From Palsa-461 sp963768185 (GTDB taxonomy: Bacteria > Actinomycetota > Acidimicrobiia > Acidimicrobiales > RAAP-2), in the NCBI GenBank assembly GCA_963768185.1, contig CAVYGS010000001.1, positions 434,001 to 498,000 on the forward strand: a stretch of DNA of 64,000 bases. The letters are read 5' to 3'. The position numbers and the translations under genes were made by a program. Below are positions 7,666 to 16,478 of this stretch, piece after piece. Under the pieces are notes generated by a model. The model was not told the origin of the DNA and made no database searches. It worked only from the letters and a program-made list of their open reading frames with translations. Numbering within the stretch: the stretch's first letter is position 1; the number at the start of each line of letters is the position of its first letter.

Positions 7666-9376
7666 GTGCACGTGAAGCGGACGGTGCGTAGGAGGGGCGA
7701 CAAGGAGTACGTCTACCTGTCGCTGGTCGAGTCCGTCCGCGTCAATGGCAAGAAGACCCACCAGACGTTGCTGCGCCTGGGCGAGGTGTCCGAACTCCGT
7801 GACTCGGGCCAGCTGGACCGGCTGATCACCACCTTGCGCAACTACTCGCAAGGTTCGTGGCTCGAAGCCGGCGCCGACATCACCGGGGCTGGCGCGCCGG
7901 CGTTCGGGGCGGTGGCGGCCATCGCCTCATACTTCGACCGCTTGGGTTTGCGCCAGCACTTCGCCGCCATCGGAGAGGGCCGCGGCTCCAAGCACCTCGA
8001 CGACACCGTGTTCGTCATGGTGGCCAACCGGTTGTGCGAGCCGGGGTCCAAGCGCCGGACGATCACCGAGTGGCTGAAGACCGTTGTCCTACCTCCCGGT
8101 GTCAGCGAGCCGTTGCTCGACCAGTGCTACCGGGGTCTCGACGCGGTCGCCGACGCCAAAGAGTCGACCGAAGAGGTCCTCTACGCGCACTTGACCGATC
8201 TCACCAATCTCGATCTGCGCCTCGCCCTCTACGACCTCACCTCCACCTACTTCGAGACGGCCAAGGGTCCGAGCGAGACGTTCGCCTCACGCCACTACGG
8301 CTACAGCCGTGACAAGCGTGGTGATCGACCCCAGGTGGTGATCGGGCTACTCGTCACCGGAAACGGCATCCCGATCGCCCACTACGTGTTCCCCGGCAAC
8401 ACGGCCGACTCGACCACGCTTCCCCATGTCATGGCCGACTACCAGCGCCGCTTCGCCATCGGAAAGATCGCCCTGGTGGCCGACCGGGGCCTCATCAGCG
8501 AAAAGAACCTGAACGACGTGGCCGCCGCCGGCTTTGACCACGTGCTGGCCACCCGGCTGCACCGCGACGCCGACGTGGAGGCCGTGCTGAAAATGGCCGA
8601 CCAGGCCGACGCATCGGCCTGGATAGAAGTGGCACCGTCCAACTCGTTCGCCCTCGAGCTCACCCACCACGACCAGCGCTACGTCGTGGTCACCTCCACC
8701 GAGCGCAAAGGGCGCGACGACCGTCGACGAGAAGAGCTGTTAGCCCGCACCGAAGACAAGCTCATCGCCCTCGCCGCCCGGGTCGAGGCCAAGAGACTCG
8801 TCGACCCGGCCAAGATCGGCGCGGCGGCCGACCGGATCCTGCGCGACTCGGGGGTCGGGCGATGCTTCACCACCACCATCCGCACCGGGTACTTCGGCTG
8901 GGACTTCGATGCCGAGGCCCTCGACTACGAAGTACGCCTCTTGGCCGGCCGCTACGTCATCACCACCTCACTCGAAAAGAAGGACGCCTCGACGGCCGAC
9001 GTGGTGCGCCACTACAAGATGCTCCAAAACGTCGAACAGCGCTTCCGGGTGATGAAGGACTTCTTGGGGTTGCGACCGGTCCACCACCGGACCGAAGAGC
9101 GCGTGCGCGCCCACATCGCACTGTGCGTCATCGCCAGCGGTGATCGAAGCGGTGATCGGCGAGGACCTCGCCCGCGCCAACCTCCGCGATCCCGACATCG
9201 ACGACCAGGTCATGACACCACGACGAGCCCTGGCCGAACTGGGCAACATCCGGCTCCACCGACTCGATGCCGGACGCCCCATCGAGCTCGTGGACCGGCC
9301 CACACCGCTGCAGCGCAGCATCCTCGAGGCCCTGGCGGTGGACACCTCAACCTGGAACCGGGCCGCAATCGCCTGA
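7666..9376 (+). pseudogene. IS1634-family DDE transposase, single-base frameshift
   Basis: The gene encodes about 569 aa in two frames. The N-terminus and core match IS1634/IS1549-type transposases: a start like HVKRTVRRRGDKEY, DLTSTYFE around the first catalytic aspartate, VADRGLIS for the second, and YKMLQNVEQRF with the catalytic glutamate. Near 9136 the frame changes: after ALCVIA the reading continues as VIEAVIGEDLARA one base out. Removing one base in GCCAGCGG joins the frames perfectly. No slippery sequence is apparent and this family normally uses one frame, so this is a mutation or sequencing error. If it is an error, the element may be active. Confidence 0.85.
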
Positions 9377-9448
9377 CCTGGGCTTTCTCAAACTGTGTGG
9401 GGGAAACACTTTCGCGTCGCGCCCTATCTACCAGGACTTTCGCGGCAC

Positions 9449-9461
9449 CCCCGCTGAAGTC
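9449..9461 (-). repeat. Right terminal inverted repeat of the IS1634-like element
   Basis: CCCCGCTGAAGTC is the exact complement of the left repeat at 7513-7525. GGG and then the duplicated TCTGACCT follow. Confidence 0.65.
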
Positions 9462-9464
9462 GGG

Positions 9465-9472
9465 TCTGACCT
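9465..9472. repeat. Target-site duplication, right copy (IS1634-like element)
   Basis: TCTGACCT repeats the sequence at 7505-7512 in the same orientation, immediately outside the right end of the element. Confidence 0.65.
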
Positions 9473-9643
9473 GGTGGTTCCGCTAAGCACGTAAGTGGGA
9501 AATTCCGAGTCGGACCGGTGGAAGGCGTCCGTCGACCCGCAGCCCTCCTCAATCCCAGCCTGTTCGAGGTAGCAGGACCGAACCCACCTGCACAGGAGAG
9601 ACTCAGCGAACCCAAACAGCGCCCAATGCGCATCGGGCCAGTG

Positions 9644-9681
9644 GGGTCAGGAGGTCGCCGGTTCAAGTCCCGCCAGGCGCT
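9644..9681 (+). other. tRNA 3'-half-like fragment, possible integration-site remnant
   Basis: This stretch reads like a tRNA from the anticodon stem onward: a GGAGGTC variable loop, a T-arm with loop TTCAAGT (9662-9668) whose five-pair stem (9657-9661 with 9669-9673) has one C-C mismatch, then a CAGGCGC acceptor strand (9674-9680). No matching 5' half with GCGCCTG precedes it at the right distance, so it is not a complete tRNA. Tyrosine integrases commonly use the 3' half of tRNA genes, and a lone copy is what one end of an integrated element leaves. The remainder of 9473-9808 shows no gene. Confidence 0.45.
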
Positions 9682-9808
9682 TCAGCCGGAAGCCGCCAGC
9701 AACAGGTGATCAAAAGCCGGCGTGTATCCATCCGGCCAAGGCGCTATGTGCCGACACCGAGTAGGGATTCGGGTGACCTAGTCCGCCGCCGGGTAGGCGC
9801 GGAGAGCG

Positions 9809-10105
9809 CTACATGTCATCTTCGCGGGTCACGTCCAGATTGCGAAACGTGGGGGGTGCATCGCAAAGCTTGGCGAGTTGAGCAGCGAACTCAGCCGTTT
9901 CGGGCCGGTTCGAGTTCTCCATGGCTGCCTCGTAGGACGGGAACTCGACGATGTGGATATAGGTGTGGTCGCTGTCCCGGTCTCGGCCTTGGGTGGCCCT
10001 AGTGGGGGTGCGAATGCCACTGGTTTTGGCGAGCCACTCATCGAGGGTCCTGTTGAACGCGTCGATGTCTTGGGTCTTGAACTCGATCAACTGTACGAAT
10101 CGCAT
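9809..10105 (-). CDS. Small ABM/Dabb-like alpha-beta barrel protein
   Basis: The 98-aa protein begins MRFVQLIEFKT and continues with a ferredoxin-like beta-alpha-beta-beta pattern including HIVEFPSYEAAMENSN, typical of dimeric alpha-beta barrel proteins (antibiotic biosynthesis monooxygenase-like or stress-responsive Dabb). Such proteins are small cytosolic enzymes or binding proteins, and no specific substrate can be assigned. GGGAGG lies 6 nt before the ATG. It reads alone leftward next to the possible island end. About 400 nt separate it from the next gene. Confidence 0.72.
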   Translation of the reverse strand: MRFVQLIEFKTQDIDAFNRTLDEWLAKTSGIRTPTRATQGRDRDSDHTYIHIVEFPSYEAAMENSNRPETAEFAAQLAKLCDAPPTFRNLDVTREDDM

Positions 10106-10513
10106 TTACTACCTCCCAGGTGGAGTGCTCATGGGCGACCCTACTGAGCGGCCGCTCGCTTGTCGACCGGCCGCATATTGGCAGCGATAGTCGGTGGAGT
10201 GTCCCTGAACGCCCAGCTCAGGGCGCGCCATAACGACGCGCAAACCGTCTGTAAACCGTTAACGGACCTGCAGATATTCGGCGATCCCCCTGGGCCGTTC
10301 GACGGGGAGTGGTTCTGTGCCCCGCTCATATTCGATGTGCCTGGAAGACGGTGTCCTGACCGCCAAACTGACCGCCAAGAGGACTGACATTGGTGGTCGG
10401 GAGTATCCACGGACTAACCCGGCAATCCGGCTGACCTGCCCTGACTCACAATCACAGCCGTTGGCTGCCGGTTCGCCCGCGACTGGGGACCCGACAAGAA
10501 AGAACAGGTCGCT
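10106..10513. other. Intergenic stretch without a gene; short repeats
   Basis: No credible coding region is visible in either strand; the open frames here lack ribosome binding sites and family resemblance. The stretch contains a 10-bp palindrome, CCGTTAACGG (10256-10265), and a near-tandem direct repeat of CTGACCGCCAA (10356-10366 and 10368-10378). It is lower in GC than the flanking core genes. Whether the repeats are binding sites or debris of a mobile element cannot be told. Confidence 0.4.
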
Positions 10514-10966
10514 CTATAAATCGATGGCGTACAGACTTGTCAGGGCGCGGCGATAGTCCTTAAGCGCCAGTGCATTCTCGTGCGCAACGAACACGAGCGA
10601 GAGCCTGTCGGGGTCTTGCCCGTGGATCATCTCAAATTGCTGGGCCTCGTCCAGGAAATGACGATCTCGAAATGCATTGAGAGCCCGGAGCCGTTCTTCG
10701 ACGCGATCAAGTTCAGCGAAGGATCCGACATCGCATGAAAAAGCCCGGACACCGAGAGCTTGGCCCGGATGGACTGCGTTCCGATGCGCCTCTCGCAGGT
10801 ACAACGTGAACGAGGGATTCAGGTTGCTACCGAGGACCACGATCTGATCCTCCCGCATCAACTCAGACAGGTTCATGACATCCTGGTAGAAGCTTGATGA
10901 GCGGTCCAGATCCCTGACGCTTATGACAACGGCTCGCATGGACCACAAAGGAGCGCCGTTGGTCAT
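10514..10966 (-). CDS. VOC (glyoxalase-like) family protein
   Basis: The 150-aa protein starts with the VOC signature MRAVVISVRDLDRSSSFYQDV (after a short lead) and holds the beta-alpha-beta-beta-beta unit of glyoxalase/bleomycin-resistance proteins, followed by a longer helical tail. I chose the ATG at 10966; an upstream in-frame ATG at 10999 lacks a ribosome binding site. VOC proteins bind a divalent metal or small ligand, and the substrate here is unknown. It lies downstream of the SRPBCC gene in the same direction with a 69-nt gap. Confidence 0.68.
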   Translation of the reverse strand: MTNGAPLWSMRAVVISVRDLDRSSSFYQDVMNLSELMREDQIVVLGSNLNPSFTLYLREAHRNAVHPGQALGVRAFSCDVGSFAELDRVEERLRALNAFRDRHFLDEAQQFEMIHGQDPDRLSLVFVAHENALALKDYRRALTSLYAIDL

Positions 10967-11035
10967 GTCGTCACCCGCCTTTCGGAACGGCTGAACCATC
11001 GTGTCCGAGGTGGCACGAGTACGGCGCGGCTGCGA

Positions 11036-11503
11036 TCAGGGCTGAGCGACGAGTGCCGCCAAGTTCTCAAGCGACTTCTCCATCGACTTGCGAGTATCTC
11101 GGACCGCGACGTATCGCAGGACGGGCCGGAGCGCTTCTTTGGAGATGTCCCACGTCTCGGTCACCTTCGTCCCACCGTCGACGGGTTCCAGGGTATAACG
11201 CCAAATCCGACCGACGAAACGGGCACCCCGACCGTTGGCTGGCTTGGGGGACCACGCGATCTGCTGATTCTCGACGAACTCAGTGACGGTGTTGACCATC
11301 GAGTAGCCGATCCCTCGCTTCATCGACATTTGAAAGGTCGCTCCCAGGGCCAGGCGGGTCGGCGCGTCGGCGGTGGGTGCCTTCACGCTTCCGGAGCCGT
11401 CGATTTCAGGGTGACGAGCTGGGTCGGCCAGGACATCGAAGATGCGCTCGGGTGCGGCCGGGATGATCCGATCGACCGAGATGGTGTCTCGAGAGTTTGT
11501 CAT
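11036..11503 (-). CDS. SRPBCC (START-like) family protein
   Basis: The 155-aa protein has the SRPBCC/polyketide-cyclase pattern: an N-terminal beta strand with VDRIIPAAPERIFDVLADPARH, a middle of alternating strands, GTKVTETWDIS, and a long C-terminal helix (MEKSLENLAALV). These proteins form a hydrophobic ligand cavity, and cytosolic lipid or aromatic binding is likely. The ligand is unknown. Its start overlaps upstream reading frames of the rightward acyltransferase, which supports the downstream start chosen for that gene. Confidence 0.78.
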   Translation of the reverse strand: MTNSRDTISVDRIIPAAPERIFDVLADPARHPEIDGSGSVKAPTADAPTRLALGATFQMSMKRGIGYSMVNTVTEFVENQQIAWSPKPANGRGARFVGRIWRYTLEPVDGGTKVTETWDISKEALRPVLRYVAVRDTRKSMEKSLENLAALVAQP

Positions 11504-11727
11504 CGGCGCATCGTAAGCCGCTGGCTGGTCGACGAACAGGCCGGGCCACCCAAACGTTCAGCTCAATCGCGTCTGGGGTCACCCCGACCGTCAGGCGGAG
11601 CGTCCAGCGCCGAGCCTTCCCTGCCTACACTCGCAAAGCCGGGTGGGACCTCACGACCAGAACGGACCGAGTGGTCAGATTCGATCAGGTCGGCCCAAAC
11701 GCGGGATCAGCCGGTGAATACGAGGTC

Positions 11728-13032
11728 ATGGACGCCGACGAGCCCACCACACATGTGAGCCACAGGCCCCCGGCACGACCCCTCGGGGTCGACGAGGCCC
11801 CAACAGGCGCGGGTACGCGGGTGGTCGGGTCGGCTGGCGGCGGTCGCCCCTCTTACCTTGGCCAATTCGATACGTACCGGGTCATTGCCTGCTGCGCAGT
11901 GGTCTTCCAGCACTCGCTGCTCTGGACGCTCGCCCCCGGGAACGTCTTCGGTTGGTCCTTTGTCATGCTGCTGCACTTCAGCCGCACGGCGTTCTTCTTC
12001 CTGAGCGCATTCCTCCTCACCTACGCGCAGATCACCCGACCCCGCTCCACGATCGAGTTCTGGCGGCGGCGCTTCGTGCAGCTGGGCGTGCCCTATCTCG
12101 CCTGGAGCCTCATCTATTGGATCTACACGCTGATCGATCACAACGGCTCGATCGGGACGGACTGGTCGATCCTCTGGCACGACCTGGTGTACGGCTACTA
12201 CCAGCTGTACTTCGTCGTCGTCCTGTTCCAGCTGTATCTCGTCTATCCGTTACTGCTCCGCATCGTGCAAAGGACGCGTCACCAGGGTTGGCTCATGACC
12301 GGCAGCCTTCTGTTCGCGTTCGCGCTCTCGGCGGATCTCCATTGGCCGGGTTCGTTCGGGGCCATCGGCCATGGCACCGTGTGGCTCGAGCGCTACTGGC
12401 CATTTTCCAGGGACCCGATCACTTACCAAGAGCAGTTCATCGCCGGGATCCTCGTCGCCGTGAACTACGAGCGCGTCCACCGCTTCGTCGACCGATGGTG
12501 GCGACAGTTCGTGGCCCTCGCCGTCGTCGTCGGGGTCGCAGCGACACTGTGGTATCTGATCGCCGTGTGGGTGGGGGAGTCGACCGGTTTCGCCTCGAAC
12601 ATCTATCAGCCGATCGCATTCTTATGGTTCACGGCCGTGGTCGCCGCGCTCGAATGCTGCACGTACCGCTGGTACATGCACCGAAGCGACGGCCGGGTGA
12701 ACCGGTGGGTCCGTGCGTATGCGCCCTCGCTTGCGGCGATCACCGGCGGTATCTTCTTCAGCCACATTTTGTTCATCGACCTACTGCGAACCGCCCTCGG
12801 GAGCGCTGTCCTGGTCCACGCCGGATGGTTCGGTCGCGTCCTCGTGCTGTTCGGCGCGACCTTCTCGGTGTCGGCCCTCTTCACGGCGATCGTGCTGCGC
12901 ACCCCGCTGCGATGGATCTTGGGCGGTCCGGTGCGGGTCGAGCAGCGGGCGCGGTTGGAGTCGTGCGACCGCCTGCATGCGCCTGACACCCCGTCTCCAC
13001 ATCGGGTGCCGGCCCCGGTCGCGGGCCCCTGA
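11728..13032 (+). CDS. Acyltransferase-3 family membrane protein
   Basis: The 434-aa product has about ten transmembrane segments. It opens, after a Pro/Gly-rich cytosolic lead, with FDTYRVIACCAVVFQHS, the acyltransferase-3 signature containing R and the catalytic histidine, then SRTAFFFLSAFLLTY. Such proteins move acyl groups (often acetyl) onto surface sugars, lipids or antibiotics in the membrane. I chose the ATG at 11728 because the reading frame further upstream overlaps the divergent SRPBCC gene. No sugar-pathway genes are nearby, so the acceptor is unknown. Confidence 0.8.
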   Translation: MDADEPTTHVSHRPPARPLGVDEAPTGAGTRVVGSAGGGRPSYLGQFDTYRVIACCAVVFQHSLLWTLAPGNVFGWSFVMLLHFSRTAFFFLSAFLLTYAQITRPRSTIEFWRRRFVQLGVPYLAWSLIYWIYTLIDHNGSIGTDWSILWHDLVYGYYQLYFVVVLFQLYLVYPLLLRIVQRTRHQGWLMTGSLLFAFALSADLHWPGSFGAIGHGTVWLERYWPFSRDPITYQEQFIAGILVAVNYERVHRFVDRWWRQFVALAVVVGVAATLWYLIAVWVGESTGFASNIYQPIAFLWFTAVVAALECCTYRWYMHRSDGRVNRWVRAYAPSLAAITGGIFFSHILFIDLLRTALGSAVLVHAGWFGRVLVLFGATFSVSALFTAIVLRTPLRWILGGPVRVEQRARLESCDRLHAPDTPSPHRVPAPVAGP

Positions 13033-13117
13033 GGCCCGAGAACGGGGATCGCACGACCGTGCCTGGCTACGCTTCTCGTTCGTCACGGTCACCGGGGTCA
13101 ACCGGAACGAGGGTCGG

Positions 13118-13903
13118 ATGACTCGACGCATCGCAGACGGACTCAAGGCAGTGGTCGCCTTTCTGACCCCGCTTGGGCTCTGCGCAATCTGGGTGCCGGT
13201 GCGCACCCAACTCCCCAACACCGACCTCGCGCTCGTTCTGGTGCTCGCTGTGCTCCTCATCGGAGCGTCGGGGCGACGCCTCGCCGTCTTCGCTTCGGGG
13301 GTTTCGGCAGCGTTCTGGTTCGACTTCTTTGACACCCGGCCCTTCGAGCACCCCTCCATCCAGCGGGTGTCGGACCTTGAGACGACTCTCGTGCTCGCGG
13401 CGGTCGCCATCATCGGTGGAGAGTTGGCCATCCGGATCGTCCGGCACCGCTCACGGGCCCGGTCGGCGACAGCGCGCCTAACCAGCATCAGCGGGGCGGC
13501 ATCGCTCCTCGCTTCGGGCGAGGAGCTTGCGCTCGTGGTGGCGGCCGTCGGCGGCGAGCTAAAGGGATTGCTTGGACTTGAGTCGTGCACCTTCGAAGTG
13601 GCGCCCCCCAACCCGAACCGCTCCCGCCTTCGCCGAGACGGTGAACTGGTCGCGCCGAGAACGCAGCAGGCCGGGGCCGACCCGACATCTTGGGCCGCGA
13701 TCGAAGTACCGGTCTGGGGACACCGACACGTGTTCGGCCATTTCGTTATGGAGTTCCCCCGTGATGCCCCCCGCCCCACCCATGGCGATCTGGTGGCGGC
13801 GATAGCTCTCGGTGATCAAGTGGGAGCGGCGTTCATGACCCAAGCGCCGAACCCGCCGAACCCGGCCGACGAGCCAACGCCCAACCTGCGGGTGGTCCGC
13901 TAG
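13118..13903 (+). CDS. DUF4118 (KdpD-like sensor) membrane protein without a kinase domain
   Basis: The 261-aa product has three to four transmembrane helices (about residues 10-105) with the DUF4118 pattern of KdpD: two short helices, then a loop with FWFDFFDTRPF and a further helix. A GAF-like cytosolic part (about 125-240) follows, and there is no histidine kinase domain. GAGGG precedes the ATG. It is convergent with the KimA-like permease gene (16-nt gap). KdpD senses K+ status, so a role in sensing potassium or turgor for the neighbour is plausible but inferred. Confidence 0.72.
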   Translation: MTRRIADGLKAVVAFLTPLGLCAIWVPVRTQLPNTDLALVLVLAVLLIGASGRRLAVFASGVSAAFWFDFFDTRPFEHPSIQRVSDLETTLVLAAVAIIGGELAIRIVRHRSRARSATARLTSISGAASLLASGEELALVVAAVGGELKGLLGLESCTFEVAPPNPNRSRLRRDGELVAPRTQQAGADPTSWAAIEVPVWGHRHVFGHFVMEFPRDAPRPTHGDLVAAIALGDQVGAAFMTQAPNPPNPADEPTPNLRVVR

Positions 13904-13919
13904 TTCGCTCGCCTTCGAG

Positions 13920-16391
13920 CTAGGCGAGACCCTCGACGGCCGCGCCAGGTCCGCCATGCTCCCGACTCGGCGTGAGCAGCTGGTACATCGGGTTGATCAC
14001 CGCGAGACGGCCGTTGTGCCGGCCGACCATGCCCTCAGCACTGATGCGAGTCCCCGGCTCGATGCCCGGGATGGCGCGCCGCCCGAGAAACACGAGATTC
14101 ACCGCGCCGGTGTTGTCGACGACGGTGGCAACAAGGGTCGGGACCCCGGACGTCGGCTGGACCCGGACCGAACGCACACGGCCGGTGAATCGCATTCGCT
14201 GGCGGTAAGCCAACCCGGCGATGGGTATAGAGCCGTCCGCCGACGGCGCGACCGGTAGCGGGGCGACGACCAACCGCTCGTGTTTGGGCAAACCGGTCTG
14301 CCATACCCGCCGAGCCAGCTCGGGGTCCGACCAGTCAAGCTCGGCTGCGACAGCCCGGCGCTTGCCGAGCGACCGGCCAACGTCGAAGGGAGCGACCGTC
14401 GCGGACACGTGCGGGATGAGGCTCAGCGCGGCGACGATCCGTTCCGCGGTGTGGCTGTGGAGCAACCGGTTAGCCACACCGCGGTAGATGCGGCGGGGGA
14501 GCACGACGACCACCTCGGTGTCGCCATCGGAGGCCAGGTCGTCCACCAGCTCGGTGGCGGCCCTGGCCAGCCGTCGGTCCGGGCAGTCGAAAAGCTCCAA
14601 GGGAACCGCAGAGAGTCCCAGCTGGCCCCATTGCCGCTCGATCGCCTTGGCGTGCGCGGTGTCGATGACGAAATGCACGGCACGCACCTCGCCCCTCAAG
14701 GCGAGTGAGCGGGCGAGCTGGAGGGCGCGAGCCGAGGCCAAATCGAGGCTGTCCACGAGCACCAGCACCACATGGTTGCGCAGGACTGGCGCATCGGCCG
14801 CCACCTCGGCCGCGACCTCGGCCGTGTCCTCCTTCAGGACCTGCTTCTCCTCCTGGTACCGCCGGTGCGTCCGGGTAAGGACCAAGACGATCAACGGGAC
14901 CGCCACTACAACAAGCCAAGCTCCCCGGGTGAACTCGGTCACGACGAAGATGAGGGTGACGATCGCGCTGGCACCGAACGCCGTCGCGTTGATCGCGATG
15001 TTGCGCCTCGCCTTCGGCGCGCCGCGATGGGTCAGGTGGTACTTGGTCATGCCGGCCCCGGCCATGGTGAAGCCGGTGAACACCGTGCACGCGTAGAGCG
15101 GAATAAGGGCAGCCACCCGCGCTCTCGTCACCACCAAGATCACGATTGACGCCGCTGTCAGGGCAAAGATCCCGTTGGAATAGACGAGCCGGTGGCCGCG
15201 CGCGGTGAAAGGACGCGGGAGGTATGCGTCCTCAGCGATGAAACTGACGAGGTGAGGGAAGCCGTTGTAACTCGTGTTGGCGCCGAGAATGAGGATCAGC
15301 GCGGTGCCAAATTGCAGCGAGTAGTAGCCGACCTGCCCGAGGCCGCTCGAGCCGAAGAGGGTCTTGCCCACCTCGGAAAGCACCGTCGGAGTCCCAGAGA
15401 CGTAGGGGACGGCGTGGGTGAGGGCAGCAAAGATCGAGACCGAGAGAAACATGACGCCCAAGATCGAGGCCATGAGCACGAGGGTCGTCCGCGCGTTCTT
15501 CGCCTGGGGGGCTTTGAAGACCGTGACCGCGTTGGAGATCGCCTCCATGCCGGTCATCGCCGAGCCGCCATTGGCGAAGGCCCGCAGGAAGATGAAGAGC
15601 GAGGCACCGAGCAAGAGTCCTCCGCCCGCGACACCGGTGGCGACCTTGCCATGGCCCGAGATGACGTAGTGGTGCAGGTGGCCGCTGACCGCGAGACGGA
15701 CGATGCCGGCGATGATGAGCGCTCCCATCGAGGCGAAGAACCAGTAGGTCGGGATCGCGAAGATCTTGCCTGCCTCGCGGATGCCTCGGAGGTTCCCATA
15801 GGTGAGGGCGAGCACGCAGAACACCGCGAGCTCGACCGGGTAAGGGGAGAGCGCCGGGAAGGCAGAGATCACGGCGTCGACTCCCGCCGCGACAGACACC
15901 GCGACGGTCAGTACGTAGCTGCAGAGCAAGGCGGCACCGGGGATCTGGGCCACCGAGTATCCGAAGTTCTCGCGGCTCACCACATAGGACCCGCCCGAGA
16001 CCGGGTAGGTCTTCACCACCTGGCGGTAACAGAGGCACACCACGCCGAGGACAAGAAGCAGCAGGCCGGTCGCGGGGGTGACCAAGGTGAAGGCCGCGAC
16101 ACCCACTGCGGGAACGAGAATCCGCAAGATCGACTCGGTGCCGTATGCGCACGACGACATGACGTCGGACGACAGCACAGCCAGCGCGATGCCCTTGCCG
16201 AGTCGCTCGCCCCCGAGCTCGTCGCTCACGAGCGGCGGCCCGAGAAGACGACGCTTCCAGCGATAACCCCTCGACTCGGGAAGCTGGGGCCGGCTCCCCG
16301 TTGGGGGCTGCTGGGGCTCGGACATCCAGCGGGGCTGGTGGCCGTTGATCGCGGGGCTTGCGCGACCGTCGGTCGCGCCCACGTCACTCAT
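13920..16391 (-). CDS. KimA-like APC-superfamily permease with C-terminal OB-fold
   Basis: The 823-aa protein carries a 12-helix APC-superfamily transporter (about residues 50-520) with SDVMSSCAYGTE in helix 1 and GGSYVVSRENFG further on. A cytosolic domain (about 530-710) has an alternating fold and HVVLVLVDSLDLAS. A C-terminal OB-fold (about 730-805) follows. Sequence style and the large soluble tail resemble KimA K+:H+ symporters rather than amino-acid permeases. The OB-fold is extra; in actinobacteria a separate OB-fold protein is encoded beside trk genes. I chose the ATG at 16391, preceded by a run of eight G, over an ATG at 16412. Function as a K+ importer is inferred. Confidence 0.75.
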   Translation of the reverse strand: MSDVGATDGRASPAINGHQPRWMSEPQQPPTGSRPQLPESRGYRWKRRLLGPPLVSDELGGERLGKGIALAVLSSDVMSSCAYGTESILRILVPAVGVAAFTLVTPATGLLLLVLGVVCLCYRQVVKTYPVSGGSYVVSRENFGYSVAQIPGAALLCSYVLTVAVSVAAGVDAVISAFPALSPYPVELAVFCVLALTYGNLRGIREAGKIFAIPTYWFFASMGALIIAGIVRLAVSGHLHHYVISGHGKVATGVAGGGLLLGASLFIFLRAFANGGSAMTGMEAISNAVTVFKAPQAKNARTTLVLMASILGVMFLSVSIFAALTHAVPYVSGTPTVLSEVGKTLFGSSGLGQVGYYSLQFGTALILILGANTSYNGFPHLVSFIAEDAYLPRPFTARGHRLVYSNGIFALTAASIVILVVTRARVAALIPLYACTVFTGFTMAGAGMTKYHLTHRGAPKARRNIAINATAFGASAIVTLIFVVTEFTRGAWLVVVAVPLIVLVLTRTHRRYQEEKQVLKEDTAEVAAEVAADAPVLRNHVVLVLVDSLDLASARALQLARSLALRGEVRAVHFVIDTAHAKAIERQWGQLGLSAVPLELFDCPDRRLARAATELVDDLASDGDTEVVVVLPRRIYRGVANRLLHSHTAERIVAALSLIPHVSATVAPFDVGRSLGKRRAVAAELDWSDPELARRVWQTGLPKHERLVVAPLPVAPSADGSIPIAGLAYRQRMRFTGRVRSVRVQPTSGVPTLVATVVDNTGAVNLVFLGRRAIPGIEPGTRISAEGMVGRHNGRLAVINPMYQLLTPSREHGGPGAAVEGLA

Positions 16392-16478
16392 CGACCCCCC
16401 CCATTCCGTCACCCAGGCGCCCCCGGCGCCGGCCGTCTACTCTCCCTCAGGCCCCACGGGCAGGCAAGGTCTGGTCGA

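Larger units (their letters stand above)
7513..9464 (+). mobile_element. IS1634-like insertion sequence
   Basis: The element is about 1.95 kb. Its ends carry a 13-bp exact inverted repeat, GACTTCAGCGGGG at 7513-7525 and its complement at 9449-9461; the right end has three further bases, GGG. Similarity continues weakly inward. The 8-bp direct repeat TCTGACCT flanks both ends (7505-7512 and 9465-9472). Inside is one transposase gene in IS4/IS1634 DDE style, broken by a one-base insertion. About 150 nt lie before and 85 nt after the gene. A 10-bp direct repeat, TCTACCAGGA, occurs inside both ends (7566-7575 and 9427-9436) and may be a subterminal binding site. Confidence 0.72.

Noticed and set aside
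9120..9150. Programmed frameshift in the IS1634-like transposase
   Set aside because: No slippery run is present, and IS1634 transposases are normally encoded in one frame; a stray inserted base explains it.
7566..9436. 10-bp direct repeat TCTACCAGGA as target duplication of the IS1634-like element
   Set aside because: Inverted repeats with directly adjoining TCTGACCT lie further out, so the 10-bp repeats are internal.
9600..9690. Complete tRNA gene
   Set aside because: Only a 3' half is recognisable; no matching acceptor 5' strand or D-arm lies at the right distance.
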